Assembly (NCBI GenBank): GCA_035528235.1
Contig: DATKZB010000331.1
Location: 1 to 11,856 of the forward strand
Length of the DNA stretch: 11,856 nucleotides
Source: DATKZB01 sp035528235
GTDB taxonomy: Bacteria; Planctomycetota; Phycisphaerae; FEN-1346
Direction: 5' to 3'
The notes below the pieces were generated by a model. That model searched no databases and was not told the origin of the DNA. It was given only the letters and a program-made list of their open reading frames with translations. Position numbers and translations under genes: made by a program. Below are positions 6,278 through 11,856 of the stretch, in pieces; position 1 is the first letter of the stretch, and the number at the start of each line of letters is the position of its first letter.

Positions 6278-6404
6278 TATAGCGGTTTGAGATTGGATTG
6301 TGGCGCGGTGGGTCCCCGCACCCACCGCGTCAACGCGGCACCTTACGGGGAGCGCGGCGGGTACGGGGACCCGCCGCGCGAACACGCAAAGTTAAACCGC
6401 TATA
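6278..6404. mobile_element. MITE-like element with TATAGCGGTTT terminal repeats
   Basis: Perfect 11-bp terminal inverted repeats, TATAGCGGTTT (6278-6288) and AAACCGCTATA (6394-6404), bound a 127 bp non-coding unit. The outer TA at both ends could be a TA target duplication, as made by IS630/Tc1-mariner transposases (inference). Inside are two perfect hairpins: a 10-bp stem at 6304-6313/6320-6329 and an 11-bp stem at 6352-6362/6369-6379. The same two-hairpin core recurs at 7857-7944 without these terminal repeats. No transposase is in the window, so it would be non-autonomous. It begins 33 bp beyond the esterase stop codon. Confidence 0.55.
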
Positions 6405-6436
6405 ACTGGGCCGGTGGGGCAGGTGCCACTGGCGTC

Positions 6437-7732
6437 TCAGCCGGCCTTGGGGGCGGGCTGCTCGATGGCCAGGAACTCCGTCGCCATCGTCCCGAGGACG
6501 CTCCTGCCGCCGGCCCGGGTCTTGACACCCCCCAGAAACTTGGCGGCGCCGGATTTCAGCGACGGCCCGGGGCCGAAGACGTTCTTGAAACTCGTGCAGA
6601 ACTCCCGGAACGCCGCCCCCGCCGCCGCGGCGTTCGGCTGTTTGCGAGACTCGGCCAGCAGGGCCTTCAGGTCCTTGGCCTGGGGCAGGTTCCGCAGGTG
6701 GCCCGTGAAGACGTTGCCGTAGTACGCGCACAGGACGGGGTCGTTCTCGGCGAGTTCCTTCATCAGGGCGAGGACGGCGCCGACGCGCTCCTCGATCTTC
6801 GCCTTGATGGCAGTCGCGCCGGCCTTGACGGCGTCGTCGGCCTTGGCGTCGGCCAGCACGCGGTCGATGCCCGACAGGGCCCCGGCCAGGTCGTGGGCAT
6901 TCGCGCGGCGTGCGGCCAGCCGCAGACGCGGGTCCGCGTAATCGCGCTCGTACAGGAACGGCGCCATGGCCAGGTCCGACCGGCGGAACTGGGCGGCGGA
7001 GTCCCGCACGTCCTCGTCGGAAATCGTGTGCCCTTTGCCGACGGTCACCTTGTAGTAGACGTCGGCGCACCCGCCCTTGAGGGCGAAGGCCAGCAATTGC
7101 TCGGCCTTCTTGGTCTGGCTCGTGCCGAGCGTGGGTTGGCCCATACCCCATTCCTGGGTGCCGACGCCGACGAACCAGGTCATGGGCGGCCCGGCCGTCG
7201 GGTTGCCCCAGTAGTTCGAGCCGTACAGGGCCGAGTGGTTGAAGGGAGACGGCGACGGTCCGCCGGGGGTGAACTTGCCGAACTTCGAGAACAGTTGCTC
7301 GTGGGGCAGGCCGCCGCCCGAGAACGACGCCACGGCCCCGCGTCCGAACACGATCTTGTAGTCGGCCATGGTCTGGCGGATGGCCTCGACGGCGGCATCG
7401 ACCTTGCCGGCGGTGTCCTTGCCATTGTCGCCGTCGGTGTACTGCATGTTGATGCCGATGAGGTTGTGCGGCTCGAGGAAGTACTTGGCCCACTGGCCGA
7501 AGTGGGGGGCGCTTCCCCCGCCGCCCTGCCCGTGGAAGTAGACGTGCAGGCCCGCCGGGTTCTCGTCGGAGTACGCCTTGGGCACGTACACGTAGTAGTT
7601 GTACTCGGCGTGACCGGTCTTGCACTCGTACGTGCCCGTCCGGCCCTTGTTGGCGCTGGGCGCCGGCGGCTGCGCGGCCCATGCCGTCGAACCGGCGGCA
7701 AACACAAGGACGGCCAGGGCCAGACGTCTCAT
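6437..7732 (-). CDS. Exported alpha/beta-hydrolase, esterase-like, with C-terminal helical region
   Basis: The 431-residue product opens with a signal peptide (MRRLALAVLVFAAGSTAWAA, cleavage near residue 20). Residues about 35-260 look like an alpha/beta-hydrolase of the PHB-depolymerase/LpqC or feruloyl-esterase type: an HGQGGGG oxyanion segment at 67-73, a nucleophile elbow SFSGG with Ser138, and His235 in VGKGHTISDE. The elbow has Ser where Gly or Ala is commoner, and where these enzymes usually have a GTxD acid motif this one reads GTQEW (191-195), so Glu194 may be the acid. Residues about 260-431 are Ala/Lys-rich, probably helical, and unrecognised. Substrate unknown. The ATG at 7732 is preferred over GTG 7741 because AAGGA lies nine bases before the ATG but touches the GTG. 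Transcribed away from the Gfo/Idh/MocA gene. Confidence 0.83.
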   Translation of the reverse strand: MRRLALAVLVFAAGSTAWAAQPPAPSANKGRTGTYECKTGHAEYNYYVYVPKAYSDENPAGLHVYFHGQGGGGSAPHFGQWAKYFLEPHNLIGINMQYTDGDNGKDTAGKVDAAVEAIRQTMADYKIVFGRGAVASFSGGGLPHEQLFSKFGKFTPGGPSPSPFNHSALYGSNYWGNPTAGPPMTWFVGVGTQEWGMGQPTLGTSQTKKAEQLLAFALKGGCADVYYKVTVGKGHTISDEDVRDSAAQFRRSDLAMAPFLYERDYADPRLRLAARRANAHDLAGALSGIDRVLADAKADDAVKAGATAIKAKIEERVGAVLALMKELAENDPVLCAYYGNVFTGHLRNLPQAKDLKALLAESRKQPNAAAAGAAFREFCTSFKNVFGPGPSLKSGAAKFLGGVKTRAGGRSVLGTMATEFLAIEQPAPKAG

Positions 7733-7806
7733 GCGGCGCACTCCTTCCCCCCACGATATACGACCCGCCCCGTGCCAAGCGCGGCAGGTGCGCCCAAGGC
7801 ACGTGC

Positions 7807-7828
7807 CACGGCCTGCTTGCAGGCCGTG
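7807..7828. repeat. Palindromic repeat family B, copy 2
   Basis: Perfect 10-bp arms CACGGCCTGC and GCAGGCCGTG with loop TT, preceded by GTGC as in copy 1 (1572-1593). The two copies differ by a T-A to C-G pair that keeps the stem perfect. This copy lies upstream of the esterase gene in the divergent 384 bp region, unlike copy 1, which lies between convergent genes. Confidence 0.75.
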
Positions 7829-7856
7829 CTCCTTATGGGCCTCTTGGTTGAGTCGT

Positions 7857-7944
7857 GCGCGGTGGGTCCCCGTCTGCCCGCCTCGGGCGGGTACCCACCG
7901 CGCCAGATGCGCGTGAGCGCGGCGGGTGCGGGGACCCGCCGCGC
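7857..7944. repeat. Two-hairpin repeat (family C), second copy
   Basis: Two successive perfect hairpins: 11-bp arms GCGCGGTGGGT at 7857-7867 with 7893-7903, and 11-bp arms GCGCGGCGGGT at 7917-7927 with 7934-7944. The order, stems and the second loop (GCGGGG here, ACGGGG there) match the core of the element at 6304-6379. In this copy the first loop is longer and contains an extra palindrome, CCCGCC with GGCGGG (7877-7882/7886-7891), as if one repeat had inserted into another. The TATAGCGGTTT terminal repeats of the other copy are absent. Confidence 0.7.
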
Positions 7945-8011
7945 AAAAGACAAGACCGCCCGCCGCGCCTGGCGCGATAGCATCCACGAGGGCGCGGGCC
8001 AAGTCAAACGC

Positions 8012-8039
8012 TTTACATCGCCGCGCGAGCGGATACACT
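8012..8039 (+). promoter_or_regulatory. Candidate sigma70 promoter of the Gfo/Idh/MocA gene
   Basis: TTTACA (8012-8017, five of six consensus) and TACACT (8034-8039, four of six) are 16 bases apart. Transcription would start near 8046, giving a leader of about 70 bases that ends in a strong purine-rich binding site (GAGGAGAGAGG) before the ATG at 8117. It lies downstream of the repeats, so these would not be transcribed with the gene. Confidence 0.5.
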
Positions 8040-8116
8040 CGGGCGAAACCGGACCCGGAACCGCCGCCACCCCGCGGCGCGTGCCGCGCCCGCATCGGCC
8101 CGAGGAGAGAGGCGGC

Positions 8117-9418
8117 ATGACGCCACAGAGGAAACGCTACGCCCAGGTCGGCATCGGCGGACGCAGCCACATGTATACCATGGCCATCGTGGGCCCGTAC
8201 GCGGCGACGGCCGAACTCGTCGGCCTGTGCGACGTCAACCAGGGCCGCATGGACCTGCGCAACCGGCAGATCGCCCAGGCCGGCGCGGCCCCCGTGGCCA
8301 CGTACGGGGCCGAGGCGTTCGACACGATGGTCCGCCAGGCGCGGCCGGACGTCGTCATCGTGACCACGGTCGACGCCACCCACAGCGATTACATCTGCCG
8401 GGCGATGGAGCTGGGGTGCGACGTCATTGCCGAGAAGCCGATGACCACCGACGAGGTCCGCTGTCGCCGCATTCTGCGGACCATCGCCGCCACCGGACGC
8501 CGGTGCACCGTGACGTTCAATTACCGGTACGCGCCGTCGCGGAGCCAGGTCCGCGAACTGCTGGCGGGGGGCGCCATCGGCGAGGTGCTGAGCGTCGACT
8601 TTGCGTGGCTGCTGGACACGCGGCACGGGGCCGACTACTTCCGCCGGTGGCACCGGCGGCGCGAGCACTCCGGGTCGCTGCTCGTCCACAAGGCCACGCA
8701 CCATTTCGACGGGGTCAACTGGTGGCTCGACGACGTGCCCGAGGAGGTCTTCGCCCACGGGTCGCTCCGCTATTACACGCCCGAGACGGGCGACCGCATG
8801 GGCCTGGCGGACCGGGGCGAGCGGTGCCACGGGTGCCCCGCGAGCGGCCGGTGCCGATTCGTCCTCGACCTGGCGGGCACCCCCGACCTCAAGGAGACGT
8901 ACCTGGACTGCGAGGCCGAGGACGGGTACTTCCGCGACCGGTGCGTCTTTTCTCCACAAATCAATATATGGGACAGCATGACCGCCACGGTCCGGTACCG
9001 GCGGGGGACCCTGCTGAGTTACCACTTGCACGCCTACTCGCCGTACGAGGGGTACAAGATCGCCTTCAACGGCACGCGCGGCCGCCTGGAACACACGGCG
9101 TGCGAGAACACCTACATCAGCGGCGACGGCACCGTGCCAGGGGAACTCGCGCGCGACAACGTCTCGATTACGCTGATTCCCGAGTTCGCCAAGCCGCAGA
9201 CCGTCGAGGTCCACCTGGGCGAGGGCGGACACGGCGGCGGCGACGAGCCCCTGCTGGCCGACGTGCTCGCGGCGGACCCGCCGGCCGACCCCCTGCGCCG
9301 GGCCGCCAGCCACCGCGACGGGGCGTACTCGATTCTCATCGGCGTGGCGGCCGCCAAGAGCATCGACTCCGGCCAACCGGTCCGCATCGCCGACCTGCTC
9401 GGCGACGCGCCGATGTGA
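8117..9418 (+). CDS. Gfo/Idh/MocA family oxidoreductase with cysteine-rich insert
   Basis: A 433-residue NAD(P)-dependent sugar or polyol dehydrogenase-like enzyme with no signal peptide, so cytoplasmic. The N-terminal Rossmann half shows GIGGRS (12-17), CDVN with Asp39 and the EKP signature (106-108) with the catalytic-type Lys107. The C-terminal half has HKATHHFDGVNWW at 191-203, where Lys192, His195 and Asp198 fit the usual active-site pattern. An insert carries Cys237, Cys240, Cys246 and later Cys265 and Cys276, spaced like a metal site; similar ERCxxCP segments occur in a Planctomycetota-rich subfamily. The ATG follows a strong GAGGAGAGAGG. The substrate cannot be told. It diverges from the esterase gene and is followed by a repeat element, so it is probably monocistronic. 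Confidence 0.93.
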   Translation: MTPQRKRYAQVGIGGRSHMYTMAIVGPYAATAELVGLCDVNQGRMDLRNRQIAQAGAAPVATYGAEAFDTMVRQARPDVVIVTTVDATHSDYICRAMELGCDVIAEKPMTTDEVRCRRILRTIAATGRRCTVTFNYRYAPSRSQVRELLAGGAIGEVLSVDFAWLLDTRHGADYFRRWHRRREHSGSLLVHKATHHFDGVNWWLDDVPEEVFAHGSLRYYTPETGDRMGLADRGERCHGCPASGRCRFVLDLAGTPDLKETYLDCEAEDGYFRDRCVFSPQINIWDSMTATVRYRRGTLLSYHLHAYSPYEGYKIAFNGTRGRLEHTACENTYISGDGTVPGELARDNVSITLIPEFAKPQTVEVHLGEGGHGGGDEPLLADVLAADPPADPLRRAASHRDGAYSILIGVAAAKSIDSGQPVRIADLLGDAPM

Positions 9419-9422
9419 GGAA

Positions 9423-9609
9423 GGTCCAAGGCCCAAGGTCCAAAGAGCATTTTGCATCGAGCCTGTAGCGCGGGGGTTTATCCCCCGCGGTCGTGGGGTT
9501 TAGGACATGTGGCGCGGGGGGTAAACCCCCGCGCTACAAGTTATGCTCCGATGGCCGGTTGCGATTCACGATGCAAAACGCTCCAAAGTCCGCGGTTCAA
9601 AGTCCGAAG
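9423..9609. repeat. Nested inverted-repeat element with flanking heptamers (family D)
   Basis: The inner arms are a perfect 17-bp inverted repeat, TGTAGCGCGGGGGTTTA (9464-9480) and its complement (9522-9538). Each arm can also fold alone, 9469-9476/9482-9489 and 9512-9520/9526-9534. Outside lies a second inverted repeat, GAGCATTTTGCATCG (9445-9459) against 9569-9583, 14 of 15 paired. The spacing is unequal: 4 bases on the left, 30 on the right. Short heptamers flank both sides: GGTCCAA, GGCCCAA, GGTCCAA at 9423-9443 and TCCAAAG, TCCGCGG, TTCAAAG, TCCGAAG at 9582-9609. It starts 5 bp after the oxidoreductase stop codon and could also end its transcript. Confidence 0.7.
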
Positions 9610-9683
9610 TCTGGAGGAGCCGGGCGAGCGTGGGCGCCGGCGGCATCAACCGGCGACACCCGGCGCGGCACCGGGCAATGGGC

Positions 9684-9711
9684 TTGAAACGGCCGCCGAC
9701 GCAGGTATAAT
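9684..9711 (+). promoter_or_regulatory. Strong sigma70 promoter of tRNA-Ala
   Basis: TTGAAA (9684-9689, five of six) and a perfect TATAAT (9706-9711) are 16 bases apart. The start point would be near 9718, about 12 bases before the tRNA. The bases after the -10 are GCCGCG, a GC-rich discriminator typical of stable-RNA promoters under stringent control (inference). Confidence 0.85.
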
Positions 9712-9729
9712 GCCGCGACGTTGTGCCGT

Positions 9730-9805
9730 GGGGCCGTAGCTCAGTTGGGAGAGCGGCTGGTTCGCAATCAGCAGGTCAGGGGTTCAAATCCCCTCGGCTC
9801 CACCA
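9730..9805 (+). tRNA. tRNA-Ala (anticodon CGC), CCA encoded
   Basis: A complete cloverleaf of 73 bases plus an encoded CCA (9803-9805). The acceptor stem GGGGCCG (9730-9736) pairs with CGGCTCC (9795-9801) and includes the G3.U70 wobble that identifies alanine tRNAs. The D stem is 9739-9742/9751-9754, the anticodon stem GCTGG/TCAGC (9756-9760/9768-9772) holds loop TTCGCAA with anticodon CGC at 9763-9765, and the T arm is 9778-9794 with loop TTCAAAT. It reads GCG, a frequent Ala codon in this GC-rich DNA. It stands alone with its own promoter and converges on the gene to its right. Confidence 0.97.
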
Positions 9806-9836
9806 ATCTTCGCTGGCCGCTTGCGGCGTGGCGGGG

Positions 9837-9971
9837 GTCTTCGCCCGAGCGCATCTCCAGCCGGACTCGTTGGAACACAGGCCGCGAATACCAGGCGCCG
9901 AAGCCGATGACCTCGCCGCGCGGCAATTCCCACGGTTTCGAGACCGCAAGCGACGCGTCCCGTCCGCGTTC
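9837..9971 (-). pseudogene. Relic of a further beta-sandwich domain copy after the stop codon
   Basis: Directly after the TGA of the neighbouring gene (9972-9974), and in the same frame, the translation reads ERGRDASLAV, then SKPWELPRGEVIGFGA, then WYSRPVFQRVRLEMRSGED. It aligns with the end of both complete domains of that gene: the shared pattern is W-x-LP, then G and A about ten residues on, then VF or RF, RLxM or RLR and SGE or AGE, with about 14 identities in 35 to the first domain. Only the last 35 or so residues of a domain remain. This suggests an ancestral third copy was largely deleted and left out of frame use by a stop. The frame then runs on into the tRNA and has no coding value. 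Confidence 0.5.
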
Positions 9972-11856
9972 TCAGCGCGGGGTCTTGGCCTCCCCCGCAA
10001 GGGGCCTTAGGCGCACGCGACCGAAGCGGACGGTCGTCTTGTCCGCCCCCACCGCGACCTGGTCGGCCCGGGGCAGCGACCAACTCGAATGCGTGGAGAG
10101 AGCCGAGGCCGGGCCCTGCCACGACGTGAACGGGCGCCTGTCCAGCACCACCGCGATGGCCACCTGGTCGCCGCCGGCCCGCACCTGGATGGCCACCGTG
10201 TGGGCCTTGCCGGTCGTGAGGGTCGGTCCCTGGACGGTCGTCTCGTTGGCTTCCCCGCGTTTCCCGGCGAGGAGGTCGAGGCCGCTGGCGCTACCGCTGT
10301 GCATGTCGAACAGGAGCCAGCATCCTTTGCCTTGGCCGGCGGGAAGGTAGAAGGCGACGTCGCCCTTGCCCTCCGTCCGAACGAAGGCCACCTCCAACTC
10401 GTAGGCGTCGCCCGGCGCGCCCGGCAGAAGCGTCCGCGCGCAGTGGGACGGCGCGACCGTGAGGCCGCCGTCCTTCCTGGTCCAGGCGCCCTGGACGGCG
10501 TCCTGGGCCGGGTTGGCGCCCGCCAACAGGTCCGCCCACTGGCCAGGTTTGGCACCCAGGCCGGGCGTGGGGGCGGCGGGCGCCGGCGTTGCCTTGCCGC
10601 CGCCTTCCGGCCGCAGCCACTTCGCCTCGCCCGACACCATCCGCAGCCGCGCGCTCCGGAAAACGACGGCGACGTCGTTCGCCATCAGCCCCGGCGTGGC
10701 CCTCACCGGAAGACGCCAGGTGGGACTCAGGGAAAGCCCCGACCACGGGCCGCTCCACGTCAACAGCGGCCTGCCGTCCAGGACGGCCACGATCTCCGCC
10801 TCCCGGTCTCGAACGGTCACCTTGGCCTGAAGCCGGTACGTCCGCCCGTTTTCCAACGTGCAGTTCTTGACCTGCGCGCCGTTATTGTCGACGTTCTTGC
10901 CCTCAATCATGGCCAGCCCGGCTACTGTGTTCCGCCAGCCGCCGAGGATGAGCAGAACCGCCGCGTCCCCCACCGGAAGGATGGCGCTGATGCTGTCCTT
11001 CCCCCCGACGCGTGTGAACGTCACGTCCAACTCGTAACTCCCCGCCACGGCCACCGGCAGCATCAGCCGGCAGTTCTCGGCCGGGGACACCGCCAAACCT
11101 TCCCCCCGCCGTACCCACGCCCCCGCCACGGCGTCCTTCGCCGGGTCCACGAGTTTCAACAGGTCGATCCACCGGGTGGGAGCCGCCTTCGGCGCGGGGA
11201 GTTTCGCCAGGGCGTCTTCGACCCGCTTCAGGGCCAGCACGGCCGCCGTCCGCTTCAGGTCCTCTGCCTCGTGCAACGCCAGGAACCGCTCGTAGTACGC
11301 CTGGGCGCGGGCGAACATGGCGGGTTTGGCGGCGTCGTCGGCCGCGTCGCCCAGGCCGCGGTACCAGTCGCCGAGTTCCGTGCACGCCAATTCCGGCGCC
11401 GCCTCGACGCCCCGGGTGGCCGCAGGCACGTACTTCGCCAGCGACGCATCCTTCGTGCCTTCGAGGTGCTTCGCGGCCTGAGCGGGGTTATCGAGGTCCA
11501 CCAGGTAGAGGCGCACCAGTTCCTCGCGGGCGGCCGTGTTCTCCGGGTCCCGGTCGAGCAGGGCCTTCATGTTGGTGACCTGGCGGTCGACCTTCACCAG
11601 GTGAGCGAGGTCTATGAGGCGTGCGGCGATGGCGTCGCGCTGGTCGCTGCCCGTGGCGAGGGCGATGGCCTTGCCACGGCGAAGGGTGGCAGCGGCCTTG
11701 CCCGGCTCACCGGCCGCCAGTTCGGCCTCGGCCAGGGCCGACAGGGACTCGATCAGGGACTCGCCGGCTTCCGCCTTCGCGGTGCCGCGCGCGCGGGCGT
11801 ACCGTGCCTCGCAGACCGCGACGATGCGCTCGGCGCACGCCGACGCCTTCTCGGGG
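9972..11856 (-). CDS. Large protein with helical repeats and two tandem LamG/DUF1080-like domains (partial)
   Basis: The frame is open from the right edge to the TGA at 9972-9974, so about 627 C-terminal residues are visible and the start lies outside; the GTG at 11597 is internal. From the visible beginning, residues 1 to about 217 are Ala/Leu/Glu-rich and helical, TPR-like (for example LLDRDPENTAAREELVRLYL). Two copies of a domain of about 190 residues follow: the first at 11177-10614, beginning RWIDLLKLVDPAKDAV, the second at 10547-9975, beginning QWADLLAGANPAQDAV, joined by a Gly/Ala/Pro linker. Both share GAW, LLP/MLP, YELxVxF, VLDxRP, W-x-LP and a final VRF/VFR-RLR-GEA, consistent with a concanavalin-like sandwich as in DUF1080. 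Probably exported, but the N-terminus is not visible. Function unknown. Confidence 0.83.
   Translation of the reverse strand, partial: PEKASACAERIVAVCEARYARARGTAKAEAGESLIESLSALAEAELAAGEPGKAAATLRRGKAIALATGSDQRDAIAARLIDLAHLVKVDRQVTNMKALLDRDPENTAAREELVRLYLVDLDNPAQAAKHLEGTKDASLAKYVPAATRGVEAAPELACTELGDWYRGLGDAADDAAKPAMFARAQAYYERFLALHEAEDLKRTAAVLALKRVEDALAKLPAPKAAPTRWIDLLKLVDPAKDAVAGAWVRRGEGLAVSPAENCRLMLPVAVAGSYELDVTFTRVGGKDSISAILPVGDAAVLLILGGWRNTVAGLAMIEGKNVDNNGAQVKNCTLENGRTYRLQAKVTVRDREAEIVAVLDGRPLLTWSGPWSGLSLSPTWRLPVRATPGLMANDVAVVFRSARLRMVSGEAKWLRPEGGGKATPAPAAPTPGLGAKPGQWADLLAGANPAQDAVQGAWTRKDGGLTVAPSHCARTLLPGAPGDAYELEVAFVRTEGKGDVAFYLPAGQGKGCWLLFDMHSGSASGLDLLAGKRGEANETTVQGPTLTTGKAHTVAIQVRAGGDQVAIAVVLDRRPFTSWQGPASALSTHSSWSLPRADQVAVGADKTTVRFGRVRLRPLAGEAKTPR

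Noticed and set aside
7755..7790. Sigma54-like TTGGCACG box upstream of the esterase
   Set aside because: The -12 element with its essential GC at the right spacing is absent (GGGT instead of TTGC).
6146..8116. A 650-codon upstream extension of the oxidoreductase frame, and a similar extension of the esterase frame opposite the oxidoreductase
   Set aside because: Both run through intergenic repeats and antisense to the other gene. The real starts have good binding sites and family-typical N-termini at 8117 and 7732.
9776..10000. Small minus-strand frame ending WWSRGDLNP over the tRNA
   Set aside because: This is the well-known false protein translated from the antisense of a tRNA 3' half.
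1..11856. CRISPR array, phage, transposase or defence genes
   Set aside because: No direct-repeat/spacer pattern and no matching coding sequence seen in any frame; the repeats present are isolated palindromes.

Overview
The window is high-GC bacterial DNA that looks like Planctomycetota, possibly a Phycisphaerae-like genome. The evidence is family-level recognition only: a secreted PQQ-type beta-propeller protein whose mature N-terminus begins DWPRWRGPDGTG, a Gfo/Idh/MocA oxidoreductase with a cysteine-rich insert, a long protein pairing helical repeats with tandem LamG/DUF1080-like beta-sandwich domains, and roomy intergenic DNA full of perfect palindromes. No search was possible, so the taxonomic call is inference.

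Layout, left to right. (1) 1-275: a possible gene fragment at the left edge, then about 200 bp with four perfect hairpins. (2) 276-1541 (+): exported PQQ-like beta-propeller protein. (3) 1542-1630: an 89 bp convergent gap with two repeat hairpins. (4) 1631-5618 (-): a compact cluster transcribed leftward, farnesyl diphosphate synthase-like ispA > dxs > nadK > a 2[4Fe-4S] ferredoxin, with gaps of 41, 51 and 56 bp. (5) 5619-6436: 818 bp without a gene, holding a promoter candidate for the cluster, a run of stem-loops that may be a structured RNA, and a 127 bp MITE-like element. (6) 6437-7732 (-): exported alpha/beta-hydrolase (esterase-like). (7) 7733-8116: divergent intergenic region with two repeats and a promoter for the next gene. 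(8) 8117-9418 (+): Gfo/Idh/MocA oxidoreductase. (9) 9419-9729: a nested inverted-repeat element flanked by heptamer repeats, then a near-consensus promoter. (10) 9730-9805 (+): tRNA-Ala(CGC). (11) 9837-11856 (-): the C-terminal part of a large helical-repeat plus tandem beta-sandwich protein, followed after its stop codon by a relic of a further copy of the same domain.

The clearest functional unit is the leftward cluster. Dxs makes DXP for the MEP pathway, IspA condenses the resulting IPP and DMAPP, NAD kinase supplies NADP(H) used by DXR, and the ferredoxin could be an electron donor for the Fe-S enzymes IspG and IspH. The ferredoxin also appears to have its own sigma70-type promoter overlapping the nadK stop codon. 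The exported propeller protein, the esterase-like protein and the Gfo/Idh/MocA enzyme would fit sugar or polymer metabolism in Planctomycetota, but no substrate can be read from the sequence.

I see no CRISPR array, transposase, phage gene, toxin-antitoxin pair or defence system. The unusual content is the non-coding architecture (at least four families of perfect palindromic repeats, some nested) and the decayed domain copy beside the tRNA.
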